Positions 44,687 through 53,621 are shown, numbered from the stretch's first letter. The stretch is 64,000 bases of DNA from Siminovitchia terrae (GCF_003605405.2 NZ_QYTW02000007.1:1-64000); one strand, 5' to 3'. The notes: generated by a model from the letters alone, not told the origin. A program made the numbers and translations.

Positions 44687-45532
44687 ATGACAAGAAGAAG
44701 GAGAAAGTTTCATAATAAAAAGTTTACCACTGGGAATCCTCCGAATTTTAGCGGGCAACATTTGATGCATAACAAAGCTTTGGTAAATGATATTGTAAAC
44801 CTTGCTCACATTTCAGAAACTGATCTTGTATTAGATTTGGGAGCTGGAAAAGGGGCAATTACTAATGTTTTAAGTAATCGAGCAAGAAAGGTTCTCGCTG
44901 TTGAATACGATCAAAAGTTTATAAAGAAATTAAAACAGCTTGAAATGAAAAATACAGTGATAATCGAGCAAGATATATTAAAAATTTCGTTACCTCGAGA
45001 GCATTTTATAGTTGTTTCCAATATTCCATATGCCATCACAACGCCGATTATGAAAATGCTTCTTAATAATCCGTCAAGCGGTTTTCAAAGAGGCGTTATT
45101 GTAATGGAAAAAGGTGCAGCCAAAAGATTCACATCAAATTTTGTGAAAAATCCATATATCATCGCTTGGAAAATGTGGTTTGATATTCGGTATGTTAAAG
45201 GGATTTCAAGAAAGAATTTCTCTCCACCGCCAAGAGTTGATTCTGCAATGATTACAATAAATAGAAAAGCTAAACCGATTGTACCTATAAGCGATTGTTT
45301 AATCTTTTGGGGGTTAGCCGATTATGTTCTTAAAAACCCACAATTATCTATTGATTTAGCACTAAGAGGTGTATTTACACCACCTCAAATTAAGCATTTA
45401 AAAAGAAGTCTTCGAATAAATAATGAGGTTTCAGTTGCGACTTTATCGGAACAACAATGGGGACTAATATTTGAAACAATGGTGAAGCATGTTCCGAAAT
45501 TCAGATGGCCAAAAATAAAAAAGTATAATTAA
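44687..45532 (+). CDS. erm: 23S rRNA (adenine-N6)-methyltransferase, Erm family
   Basis: 281 residues, close in layout to the chromosomal ErmD/Erm(34) type of Bacillus. The N-terminal PNFSGQHLMHNK, SAM motif LDLGAGKGAIT, catalytic NIPYAITTPIMKMLL (Asn112-Tyr115) and FSPPPRVDSAM are all present. It methylates A2058 of 23S rRNA and would confer macrolide-lincosamide-streptogramin B resistance. GAGAGGGTTGTTTG precedes the ATG. The leader upstream points to drug-inducible expression. Confidence 0.93.
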   Translation: MTRRRRKFHNKKFTTGNPPNFSGQHLMHNKALVNDIVNLAHISETDLVLDLGAGKGAITNVLSNRARKVLAVEYDQKFIKKLKQLEMKNTVIIEQDILKISLPREHFIVVSNIPYAITTPIMKMLLNNPSSGFQRGVIVMEKGAAKRFTSNFVKNPYIIAWKMWFDIRYVKGISRKNFSPPPRVDSAMITINRKAKPIVPISDCLIFWGLADYVLKNPQLSIDLALRGVFTPPQIKHLKRSLRINNEVSVATLSEQQWGLIFETMVKHVPKFRWPKIKKYN

Positions 45533-45566
45533 ACCGTTTTTAATGTTTTATACAATATAAACATTA

Positions 45567-45806
45567 ATGGGCTACTTCTTACTCCTAGAAAGCAAGAAAG
45601 GCACAGGTATAAATGATTTACCTAACCTTTTTACCTTTAAAGTGATGGACATGAAGGAGTCTGACGATGACTATCGTTTCTTGGTGGAGTCAACTACCCT
45701 ACCCCCCTTGATATTTATGAAGTTGAATCAATCAACGAAGCCTGTGAACGTTTTTAAATATTTTGAAGACCTAATTAAGTCAATAAGAGTAAGAAGAGAT
45801 ATTTAA
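45567..45806 (+). CDS. Small hypothetical reading frame, possibly a remnant
   Basis: 79 residues, MGYFLLLESKKGTGINDLPN onward. No ribosome site and no family recognised. It may be the end of a lost gene after erm. Confidence 0.25.
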   Translation: MGYFLLLESKKGTGINDLPNLFTFKVMDMKESDDDYRFLVESTTLPPLIFMKLNQSTKPVNVFKYFEDLIKSIRVRRDI

Positions 45807-46081
45807 TTTTTTCAATTCCCCCTTGGAGTTGAAGGAACTCTTGGGAACTAACTGGCTCTGAAAGAGTCTAGGGTACTGATTTTCCAGATGGAAGGAGGGG
45901 GCTTTTTACCCCTCTTTCCACACTATTATGTGATTCCCCGATTTATAATGATTAGGCAAACGAAGGTTAACACTAAATTTCTTTCGAAAAATACTAGAAA
46001 GCTACTCTTATCAATCAAGGTTAATATTAGCAAGTTTTTACCATTTCTTTTAAAATAGATAGAGTGATAGGGGGAGGAGAA

Positions 46082-47194
46082 TTGGACATTTTTTTTCAAC
46101 GATATATGGATTCCTGGCACTTTAATGGGTGGCTTCTTCACGATATTATTTTAGCTATTGTTGTTGGTGTTGGAATTTTATTGTTATTGTATCTTTTAGG
46201 TAAGCGTCGAAAAATAGGTATGTTTGTTATGGTTTTTATTTTATATGCTTTTATAAGTAATATTATAATGATTACTTTTGGTTTGGCTGGCCGGAGTTTT
46301 CCAATTAACTCCGTATCCTCCGTTTATACAGATCAATCAGAGAAAATTGCCGTTCAAATGATTAAAGGATCTGAAAATAATGGTACGGCTCACGGCATCA
46401 CCCAGATTATTCCTCATTATCAGATGGTGGCAATTAATCTAAATTCGGGAGAAAAACAATGGACCAAATCGTCGGCGAATAGAACGACACTTATTGGTAC
46501 TTTTATGGGGGGACTTCTCGTCCATCATTATGATGATGAAAACGGAAAACTATCACTTTTAGACATTCAAACCGGAAAAGAAAAGCTATCTAAAGAAGAA
46601 TTTACAAAGAAACATAAACATTTAATAGATATTTTAGGCAATACTGCAAACAGATTAGCTATTTTGCATGATAAGTTGTATTTGGAGGGAATTGACGGGA
46701 AATATTATCAATATGACGGAAAGAAGTTAAGAGAAAACATCAAAGCAGAGGGGTATCTTTCTACATTTTTTTTCGTGGAAACCGCGATACCCAATTATTT
46801 TGCATCACATGATCAGCCTTTAGACTTTGAAGATTATGAAGAGATTTCGAAATATATGAATGATGTATTAATGGAACCTTCCATTCAGCCATTTGCAAAT
46901 TTAGAGGCAAAGGTTTTAGATGTTGACTTGAAGTACAAAACAGCCATTGTTTCTTATCGAAAAACGAAGCAGCCAAATGCAGAACAAATATTATTATTTT
47001 ATGATATGAAACAGCATCGTATTATTTGGGAAGAAAACATCGGCAAAGTTAATTCTGAACAACAAAATCCAGGAGTACGAGTTTTAAAGCACTACTTTGC
47101 GATTCAGGCAGGAGATGAGTTCGCTTTGTTAGACAAAAAGACAGGAAAAGAGATATTAAGGTATGAACTGCGTTGGAATCGCGCCGTTATGTGA
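46082..47194 (+). CDS. PA2928-family-like membrane protein
   Basis: 370 residues. Two N-terminal helices (IILAIVVGVGILLLLYLL; FVMVFILYAFISNIIMI) are followed by an extracytoplasmic domain with repeated strand motifs such as YQMVAINLNSGEKQW, GKLSLLDIQTGKEKL and EFALLDKKTGKEILRY, as in beta-propeller-like PA2928 proteins. The TTG at 46082 is chosen because GGGGGAGGAGAA stands directly before it; the upstream GTG at 46064 encloses that site. Function unknown. Confidence 0.65.
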   Translation: MDIFFQRYMDSWHFNGWLLHDIILAIVVGVGILLLLYLLGKRRKIGMFVMVFILYAFISNIIMITFGLAGRSFPINSVSSVYTDQSEKIAVQMIKGSENNGTAHGITQIIPHYQMVAINLNSGEKQWTKSSANRTTLIGTFMGGLLVHHYDDENGKLSLLDIQTGKEKLSKEEFTKKHKHLIDILGNTANRLAILHDKLYLEGIDGKYYQYDGKKLRENIKAEGYLSTFFFVETAIPNYFASHDQPLDFEDYEEISKYMNDVLMEPSIQPFANLEAKVLDVDLKYKTAIVSYRKTKQPNAEQILLFYDMKQHRIIWEENIGKVNSEQQNPGVRVLKHYFAIQAGDEFALLDKKTGKEILRYELRWNRAVM

Positions 47195-47318
47195 AATTAA
47201 AGGATTGAAGTTTGTGTACAGTCAAGTGTATCAATATGTGATTTATAATTTTCCGTCGTGTCTGTCAGTGAGTAAACAGCAATCGACTATTGAAAAACGT
47301 TCATTTGAAAGATTGTTT

Positions 47319-47347
47319 TTGACAGTGATAGACATAATAGGTAATAA
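47319..47347 (+). promoter_or_regulatory. SigA-type promoter of the structured RNA
   Basis: TTGACA (47319-47324), a 17-bp spacer, TAATAA (47342-47347). The RNA start would fall near 47354, about 30 bases before the first stable stem. Confidence 0.6.
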
Positions 47348-47380
47348 TTAAGATTGTAAAATCAGCGCTTTTACAGTTTT

Positions 47381-47709
47381 CCGAACGAGAAAGCCCATGC
47401 AGGGCGCAGCCCGTTTTTAGACAGGGGATGAGAGTGAGGTCAGACAAGAGGTTGCTTTAGCCACCTTAATTGTCTGAAAATGTTCTACACTCGCTTCATA
47501 GACAAGCAAAAGTCTCTAAAACACACCGAAACTAGCTATAGGCTATGGTAGTAGCGTAGTCCTATCTGCTATATGCACTGGATAGGGAGGGGTAATGGGA
47601 TACCCTAATCTTGCAGATTGTTCAAAACAGAAATGGACTGCGAACGCATAGTCATGCAAGAATCCCTCTGATGATAATCAGCTTGCCCATTCATGGGTGG
47701 GAGTCTCAA
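47381..47709 (+). ncRNA. Structured RNA resembling an omega/HEARO guide RNA, orphan
   Basis: Nested stems seen by eye: GCCC (47393) with GGGC (47402); TTTTTAGAC (47414-47422) with GTCTCTAAAA (47512-47521), enclosing TCAGACAA with TTGTCTGA and AGGT with ACCT; CCTATC with GATAGG at about 47560-47586; GGGAT (47598 region) with ATCCC (47671 region), enclosing TTGCA with TGCAA; CTGATgataATCAG; CCCATtcATGGG; then GGGAGTCTCAA. A final AATCCC-hairpins-GGGAG-TCAA is how TnpB/IscB guide scaffolds end, just before the guide. No nuclease frame lies within several kilobases. Alternative: another intergenic structured RNA. Confidence 0.55.
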
Positions 47710-47780
47710 ATCTACTGAATCTGTAGTTAAGTCCGGAGAAAAATTTTTTTGACAGTGAATTGGAGTCGTGAGAATTTTTT

Positions 47781-48596
47781 ATGAAAAAAATAGCAAATAT
47801 CACCATGATCGTACTCTTGCTTGGCGGTTGCCAGTGGAATCAATTTTTTGACGAAAGCAAGGAGCATCAAAAGCCGGACGACATTTCTGAAAAGAATCAA
47901 ACGGAAGAAAATCAGCGCACAAATGATGTGAATAAAAAAGCGGACCCTGAATTAGCCCTAGAGGCCGCCTATTTCAATGAAATCATTGAGGTAGACGGCA
48001 GAAAAGAAATTGTGAACGCTAGTAATATTCTGGCCTTGGTCAATAAAACCTATGCGTTGCCGAGTGATTATGCCCCTGAGGATTTAATTCGGCCGAAGGT
48101 AGCTTTTTCCTTCGGTGATCAGGATATTGAAAAGAGTTATTTAAGAAAAGAAGCTGCGAGGGCATTGGAAAAAATGTTTGAAGCTGCCAAGAAAGATGGC
48201 ATACAGTTATATGCTTCATCTGGGTATCGTTCCTATGACCGTCAAAAAGAGGTCTTCCAGGTTGAAACTGCAAGATCCGGGGAGAAAAAAGCAACTGAGG
48301 CAGTTGCTATTCCTGGAAGCAGTGAACACCAGACTGGGCTCGCCATGGATATTACAAGTGAATCTGTTCAATACTTTTTGGTTGAAGAGTTAGAACACAA
48401 GCCGGAAGGTAAGTGGTTAAGGGAAAATGCCCATCACTATGGATTTATTTTACGATATCTAAAAGGGAAGGAAGATATAACGGGATATCAGTATGAACCA
48501 TGGCATTTCAGATATGTAGGAGTAAAAGCGGCGAAAATCATCTATGAACGCAATTGGACATTGGAAGAGTATTTTGAGCATGTATCAAAAATTTAA
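47781..48596 (+). CDS. D-alanyl-D-alanine carboxypeptidase, VanY/M15B family lipoprotein
   Basis: 271 residues. Lipobox LLLGGC (Cys17) and an acidic linker, then the peptidase domain with SGYRSYDRQ, the zinc motif GSSEHQTGLAMDI and the late EPWHFRYVG. It trims the terminal D-Ala of peptidoglycan stems outside the membrane. No strong ribosome site precedes the ATG (GTCGTGAG at a distance). Not part of a glycopeptide-resistance cluster here. Confidence 0.9.
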   Translation: MKKIANITMIVLLLGGCQWNQFFDESKEHQKPDDISEKNQTEENQRTNDVNKKADPELALEAAYFNEIIEVDGRKEIVNASNILALVNKTYALPSDYAPEDLIRPKVAFSFGDQDIEKSYLRKEAARALEKMFEAAKKDGIQLYASSGYRSYDRQKEVFQVETARSGEKKATEAVAIPGSSEHQTGLAMDITSESVQYFLVEELEHKPEGKWLRENAHHYGFILRYLKGKEDITGYQYEPWHFRYVGVKAAKIIYERNWTLEEYFEHVSKI

Positions 48597-48629
48597 AAAC
48601 TTTGCCTTCAACCAGGCAAAGTTTTTTTA
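48596..48629 (+). terminator. Terminator of the carboxypeptidase gene
   Basis: AAACTTTGCCT and AGGCAAAGTTT form an 11-bp stem with a short loop, then a T-run. Confidence 0.88.
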
Positions 48630-48850
48630 GCTCGTATTCAAATAGCTGCGAAAACAGAAGTAAGGAAAAGGCTGAAGAGATTTGCTGCCACTGATCTGAC
48701 AATTTTTAATCATCTTGAATGTATTAATGACTTATACACTCCATTATGCTTTTACTCGTTATATAAAACTGGTAGAATAAAGGGGTTGGATAAACCTACA
48801 GATGATTGAATATGTAAAGATGAGCTGAAGTGATGAAAGTGGTGAAATGG

Positions 48851-50314
48851 ATGGAAGAAGATCAAAATAATAAAGAAGATATTCCACAGCATGGCGGATT
48901 TATCAAGATGAAGAAATTCAGGTTTGTCATGTTAATTTTTCTTATCGTATTTTTAACAGCGGGTGTAACCATTTTGGCCCTCTCATTTGGCGATGAAAAA
49001 GCAGTAAATGTTGGCATGCAGGAAAGATCCGAGTTTAATAAATTATATAACACGTACGATAAATTAAAGAAAAGCTACTTCCAGGATGTAAAGGAAGAAA
49101 AACTGATTGATGGTGCAATTGATGGAATGGTGAAAGCGCTGGATGATCCATATTCCGATTATATGACGAAAGAAGAAAGTAAGGTTTTTGAAGAAAGCAT
49201 CACCTCCTCATTTGAAGGAATTGGTGCTGAGATTCAGGAGAAAAATGGCGCTATCGTTGTTGTTTCCCCCATCAAAGGGTCTCCTGCGGAAAAAGCAGGA
49301 ATCAAACCAAATGATAAAGTGACCGAAGTTGATGGGAAAAGTGTCAGAGGCATGAGCGCCAACGAAGCAGTTCTGTTGATCAGAGGTGAGAAGGGCACGA
49401 AAGTGACTCTGACGATTGAGCGAAAAGAAGGTGAAGAACCGAAAAAGGTTACGATCAGACGCGACGAAATTCCGATCAATACTGTTTATCCTGAAATGCT
49501 GGATAACGGAGTAGCCAAAATTCAAATTACGAGTTTTTCCAGCCACACGGATAAAGATTTGAATGAAGCCTTAAAAGAGATGGAAGACAAGGGAATGAAG
49601 TCCTTGATTCTTGATTTGCGTAAAAATCCAGGAGGATTGCTGGATCAGGCAATTAACATTTCCAATCTGTTCGTTCCAAAAGGGGAAAAGTTATTTCAGG
49701 TAGCCTATAGGAACGGAAAAGTGGAAGAATACGTTGCAAAAGATGGTAAAAAAATTACCGTTCCGACAGTTGTGTTAGTTGATGAGGGCAGTGCCAGCGC
49801 CTCTGAAATTCTCGCTGCTGCTGTAAGTGAATCTGCGGGTATTCCACTTGTTGGAGAAAAAACCTTTGGTAAAGGGACTGTACAAACAACCGATGAATTC
49901 CAAGACGGTTCCAATATCAAATATACTATGGCAAAATGGCTGACTCCTGAAGGCAATTGGATTAACGAAAAAGGAATCCAACCAGATAAAAGAGTGGCAA
50001 TGCCTAAATATGCTTCACTGTCTTACATCGATCCGGATCACAAATTGAAGGTTGATTCTGCTTCATCCGATGTGAAAACAGCCGAGCAAATATTGAAAGA
50101 GCTAGGGTATAATCCGGGCAAGGTGGACTCTTACTATGACGAAGACACTAAACAAGCTGTGATGGAGTTCCAACAAGATGAAAAGCTTGAAACAACCGGT
50201 GAATTGTCCGGCGATACAACGATCGCGCTTATGAATAAAATCCGCGAACACCTGTTGGAAAACGATCCGCAAGTGAAAGAAGCAGTTAAAATGTTGTCCA
50301 AAAAGAAAAAATAA
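48851..50314 (+). CDS. ctpB: Carboxy-terminal processing protease CtpB (S41)
   Basis: About 487 residues: a short cytoplasmic N-terminus, a membrane helix (FVMLIFLIVFLTAGVTIL), a PDZ domain (SFEGIGAEIQ onward), the S41 protease core with Ser in GSASASEILA and Lys in GEKTFGKGTVQ, and a C-terminal peptidoglycan-binding domain (TAEQILKELGYNPGKVDSYY). In B. subtilis CtpB cleaves SpoIVFA to signal sigma-K activation. The start is uncertain among GTG 48830, ATG 48833 and ATG 48851. Confidence 0.9.
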   Translation: MEEDQNNKEDIPQHGGFIKMKKFRFVMLIFLIVFLTAGVTILALSFGDEKAVNVGMQERSEFNKLYNTYDKLKKSYFQDVKEEKLIDGAIDGMVKALDDPYSDYMTKEESKVFEESITSSFEGIGAEIQEKNGAIVVVSPIKGSPAEKAGIKPNDKVTEVDGKSVRGMSANEAVLLIRGEKGTKVTLTIERKEGEEPKKVTIRRDEIPINTVYPEMLDNGVAKIQITSFSSHTDKDLNEALKEMEDKGMKSLILDLRKNPGGLLDQAINISNLFVPKGEKLFQVAYRNGKVEEYVAKDGKKITVPTVVLVDEGSASASEILAAAVSESAGIPLVGEKTFGKGTVQTTDEFQDGSNIKYTMAKWLTPEGNWINEKGIQPDKRVAMPKYASLSYIDPDHKLKVDSASSDVKTAEQILKELGYNPGKVDSYYDEDTKQAVMEFQQDEKLETTGELSGDTTIALMNKIREHLLENDPQVKEAVKMLSKKKK

Positions 50315-50604
50315 ATACGAAATCGTAAGCATCTGTTTGTTGGCGTATTGACAGAGCTGATGGCAGTAGCAAGAAGCAATTCCCTAGGAGGCTATTACGG
50401 AACTGCTATTTCAATCCTCGCAAGGATACAGGAAATGGTGAGAGTACCTAGCTTTCGATGGGGTCAAAGTTAGCTTTAGGAATTATGGCTGGACTTAGAG
50501 TTCAACTGTAGTTTCGCCTTCACTAGCATTTCGTATTTTGAACCAGAATATTGGGTGATGGAAAGATCTTAGCAGCTTTGCGATAAATAAGACTTCCCCA
50601 TCAA
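50315..50604. other. Intergenic stretch after ctpB
   Basis: A 41-codon frame from TTG 50349 (MTELMAVARSNSLGGYYGTA as start) has no ribosome site and no recognised match. No other feature is supported. Confidence 0.35.
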
Positions 50605-50644
50605 AAAAGAACTCCTTGGATTTTTTACAGGGAGTTCTTTTTCT
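50605..50644. terminator. Bidirectional terminator
   Basis: AAAAAGAACTCC and GGAGTTCTTTTT pair with A-run and T-run on both sides, serving ctpB and the convergent zinc-ribbon gene. Confidence 0.85.
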
Positions 50645-50699
50645 ATGAGCAAGGTTGATGCAGAATTAATGAGGGTGGCTTGTTTCTTGTTCAAATCGA

Positions 50700-50942
50700 T
50701 CATTGTTCACCATATTTCGCGAAAGTTCTTTCATCCTCAATTAAGCCACATGAACCACATTGTATCCTTCTTTCAGGGCCGTTATAATGTGCGTGAAATG
50801 GGCCTGCCTCCTCCATCGAGTCATACTTTTCTACAACTTCACCCGTATCAGGATTCAATTTTACTGCAGAAACTACTTGTTCAACGATATTGAAACGTGT
50901 TCGATTTGTTTTGCAGTTGGGACAGCGATATTTTGTGCTCAT
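50700..50942 (-). CDS. Small zinc-ribbon protein
   Basis: 80 residues with two CxxC pairs (CPNC at residues 7-10 and CGSC near residue 65), a probable zinc ribbon. The ATG at 50942 is preceded by AAAGGAGGTC; an in-frame start at 50972 would enclose it. Function unknown. Confidence 0.7.
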   Translation of the reverse strand: MSTKYRCPNCKTNRTRFNIVEQVVSAVKLNPDTGEVVEKYDSMEEAGPFHAHYNGPERRIQCGSCGLIEDERTFAKYGEQ

Positions 50943-51298
50943 GATGACCTCCTTTTTATTAAGAATAACCAAGCATTACTGATTTTATTAAAAAGTTAAT
51001 ATTGCTTACATTACGCTTACAATTGAAATAACAACGTAATATATGTTACAAACTGTGCCTCTTTCAACAGTTGTCAACCGTGAATATATAGAAAGTTTTA
51101 ACTCTCAATATAGGATTTTTCCAGCATTGGCAATGTAAGTTATTTCTCTTTCTCTTAAAATATCGCATGATATCAATCTTCATTTCTATGAACGGATGTA
51201 AGGAAAAATATGATTTGAAATTGGAATTTCCTCCCGCAAATATTACAAAAACCCTATGATACTATGAAAACAGAAAAAGACAGGGAGGAAAAAATGAA

Positions 51299-52012
51299 AT
51301 GAAAAAATCAATTATTTCTACAGCAGCAGCGTTGGGAATTTTGGCCGCACCTATAGCGGGACAAGCCAGCGCAGCGCAGGCAGACAAAGTTCAACCTAAT
51401 GTAAAGGTGTATTATTATCAAGCTGGAGATTTTCAAAACTTTAATGATTGGTGCAAGCAATTTGCATCTAAAAATCCTAATTGGAAAAATAATACTCATA
51501 ACAATAAATATAAGCAGCCAGCTCAAAAGCCAGCACCTGAACAAGTTGAAAAACCAGCTGAAAAACCGGCACCTACAAACCCACAGGAGTCTCAAAAAGG
51601 GGAGCAAAAGCCGGCAGAACAGCAAAATAGCCAGTTAAGCGAATATGAACAAAAAGTAGTTGAATTGACAAATGCGGAAAGAGCTAAAAATGGACTTGCT
51701 CCACTTAAAGTCGATGCGGAATTAAGCAAAGTGGCTCGCGAAAAATCCAGAGATATGTCTGCAAACAACTATTTTGATCACAACAGCCCAACATACGGAT
51801 CACCATTTGATATGATGAAAAAATTCGGTATCAGCTACCGTGCTGCAGGTGAGAACATTGCACAGGGACAGCGCACGCCTGAGGAAGTTGTTAACTCATG
51901 GATGAACAGCTCCGGCCACCGTGAAAACATCATGAGCAAAGATTTCACTCATATCGGTGTGGGGTATGTAGCTGAAGGAAATTACTGGACACAACAATTC
52001 ATCGGAAAATAA
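51299..52012 (+). CDS. Secreted CAP-domain protein (YkwD/SCP type)
   Basis: 237 residues. Signal peptide cleaved near ASAAQA; a Pro/Ala/Lys/Glu-rich spacer with repeated KPA and EKPA; then a CAP domain with LTNAERAKNGLAPL, ANNYFDHNSP, AGENIAQGQ, SWMNSSGHRENIM and HIGVGYVAEGNYWTQQF. A spore-coat or cell-wall role is common in bacilli. GACAGGGAGG precedes the start. Confidence 0.92.
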   Translation: MKKSIISTAAALGILAAPIAGQASAAQADKVQPNVKVYYYQAGDFQNFNDWCKQFASKNPNWKNNTHNNKYKQPAQKPAPEQVEKPAEKPAPTNPQESQKGEQKPAEQQNSQLSEYEQKVVELTNAERAKNGLAPLKVDAELSKVAREKSRDMSANNYFDHNSPTYGSPFDMMKKFGISYRAAGENIAQGQRTPEEVVNSWMNSSGHRENIMSKDFTHIGVGYVAEGNYWTQQFIGK

Positions 52013-52046
52013 TATATGAGGGGCCGTCTAAGGAGCTCTTAAAATG

Positions 52047-52095
52047 AAGCAGGTGGAGAAAAATGATTGAATGTTTTCTCCACCTGCTTTTTTAT
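52047..52095 (+). terminator. Terminator of the CAP gene
   Basis: AAGCAGGTGGAGAAAA (52047-52062) pairs perfectly with TTTTCTCCACCTGCTT (52074-52089), then a T-run. Confidence 0.92.
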
Positions 52096-52342
52096 TTTAA
52101 TGGAAAAAAGGGTTGCAGATTGGAAGCTAAGGGGGATCAAGAAAATGGGTGAGAAGAAGAGTTCGGGATTTAAAAGAAATGCTTGTGATGGAAGGTTTAG
52201 TTTGAATGTCACTTTTTTGTTTCAACAATCTGAAATCGATGCACTTTGAATGAAACAATGGAATTATACAAGATCAATTAAGCTACACGTGATTTTGAAA
52301 TGAAAGAAGTACATTTGTAAAATTTGTTACTCTTTCACTTCA

Positions 52343-52536
52343 CTTAACTTCATTCAGCAGAAATCTCCCACTTCTATAAGTGGTGAGATGAATGCATATT
52401 GGTATTCCATTCAGTGGGGGTTCAAACCCCGGCTGAATAAAGTCAAAGCCTCCGGCGGATGCCACAGATTTTCAGAGGAAATTTATCGAGCGTAGCTCGA
52501 TAAAATCTGGGCGCAAATACGCCAAGGCGCATTTGA
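52343..52536 (+). repeat. Dispersed structured repeat, copy H
   Basis: A full-length, near-consensus copy, 17 kb away from the nearest other copy (G), ending GCATTTGAT. Confidence 0.88.
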
Positions 52537-52694
52537 TTTTTTGATTGGTCTATATTTGCTGGAAATGCTCATGAAACATTAGTGAGACAGATCATATCAC
52601 ACCATTTTGGATTATTAATTACACAAATGGACAAGCAACAACCATCCACTCCCTTCATATGATAATTGGCATGTGAAAAAGGGGAGATGAATAA

Positions 52695-52853
52695 ATGCAC
52701 ATTTATTCGAAGGGCTGGTATATTGCGAAATTAAAAGAAAGAGGCATCCGTTTTCATCCGGAAAAGAAAAAGAAGCTGGAATTATTTAAAATATATGTTG
52801 TGAGAAATCTATACAATGAATTGATAGAAGCGGAGGGAAAAAAGGAGGAATAA
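52695..52853 (+). CDS. Small DUF2639-like protein, 52 residues
   Basis: The product starts MHIYSKGWYIAKLKERGIRF and continues HPEKKKKLELFKIYVVRNLY, a pattern (SKGWY, LK..GI..HP..RKKLE..K.Y..RNLY) I associate with small YflJ/DUF2639 proteins of bacilli. AAAGGGGAGATG lies upstream. Function unknown. Confidence 0.7.
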   Translation: MHIYSKGWYIAKLKERGIRFHPEKKKKLELFKIYVVRNLYNELIEAEGKKEE

Positions 52854-52856
52854 TTA

Positions 52857-52889
52857 AAACAGCCGGAAACTGAGTTCCGGCTGTTTTCA
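52857..52889. terminator. Bidirectional terminator
   Basis: AAAACAGCCGGAA and TTCCGGCTGTTTT pair between the convergent small gene and the GNAT gene. Confidence 0.88.
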
Positions 52890-52906
52890 TTTGTTTTATT
52901 ATTCGG

Positions 52907-53473
52907 TTAAGCTTCCATTGATTGTGTCTCTTCTTCAACTGTAGAATTGCGAATAAATGCCATCGTGTATAAATCCTTTGGTACTTCATAGAGGTCATAC
53001 ACATATCCGCCGCTGTTTAATTGATTATAAAGGTCACGTCTTGTTTCGGTGGCTAAAATGGTGTACGGAAGCTTTTCCGCTGCCTTTTTCGACCGAATGT
53101 TTTCTTTCCGGATACGCAAAAAAACTGTTTCAATATCATTCTCGAAAAATAATTCCTGAAAGAAGTTTTCCTTCGCTATATGATTATAGCCTTTTCCATG
53201 AAATGGTTTGCCAATCCATGTTCCCAAAAATCCGCTTTTTGAGTTGATATCAAAAAGACTAATGGTGCCAATCGGATTTTCCCACTCGTCAAGAATGGTC
53301 CTAGAGATCAATTCTCCACGTTCTTCTGCTTCAATTGTCTGCTTTGTCAAAAAGACAAACTCGTCGTACGAAAAAGCTTTCTGACGTACGTAAGGGAAGA
53401 CATCGGGGTGCGTCATCAAATCAAACAAAATCCGGCATTCATGCCCATTTACTTCACGTTTCTTGAGCATCAT
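52907..53473 (-). CDS. GNAT family acetyltransferase (RimJ/RimL type)
   Basis: 188 residues. The acetyl-CoA loop region is WIGKPFHGKGYNHIAKENFF, and the late FLRIRKENIRSKKAAEKL matches the RimJ-type NxxS helix. It would acetylate a protein N-terminus or small molecule in the cytoplasm; the substrate is unknown. AGGAGGGATTCAG lies before the start on the minus strand. Confidence 0.85.
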   Translation of the reverse strand: MMLKKREVNGHECRILFDLMTHPDVFPYVRQKAFSYDEFVFLTKQTIEAEERGELISRTILDEWENPIGTISLFDINSKSGFLGTWIGKPFHGKGYNHIAKENFFQELFFENDIETVFLRIRKENIRSKKAAEKLPYTILATETRRDLYNQLNSGGYVYDLYEVPKDLYTMAFIRNSTVEEETQSMEA

Positions 53474-53486
53474 CTGAATCCCTCCT

Positions 53487-53621
53487 GCACAGGGCAGGTC
53501 GGTGTTCGATCCTGCCCTCGAAATTTTTTAAACTTGCATAAAAAATTTCGGGGTGGGAATCGAACCCACTAAGACCAGTCAGAAACAGGACTGGTGGCGC
53601 ACCATTTGCCTTCCCTCAATT
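53487..53621. other. tRNA-3'-end-like palindromic stretch
   Basis: AGGGCAGG/CCTGCCCT (about 53493-53519) is followed by CGAAATTTTTT/AAAAAATTTCG (53519-53550). On the minus strand come CCAGTC/GACTGG and GTGGGTTCGATTCCCAC, a standard T-arm with its 5-bp stem. D and anticodon arms cannot be built, so it is not called a tRNA. 53622-54046 shows no feature. Confidence 0.35.

Noticed and set aside
45890-45920. Terminator near 45.9 kb
   Set aside because: GGAAGGAGGGG...CCCCTCTTTCC can pair, but no T-run follows and no clear gene ends there.
47381-47709. Group II intron or T-box riboswitch
   Set aside because: No intron-type 5' end, domain V hairpin or reverse transcriptase, and no T-box consensus or aminoacyl-synthesis gene downstream.
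49208-49546. Minus-strand frames opposite ctpB
   Set aside because: Opposite-strand shadows of a well-supported gene.
53551-53621. Functional tRNA
   Set aside because: Only the T-arm and a variable-arm-like hairpin fit; no anticodon or D arm.
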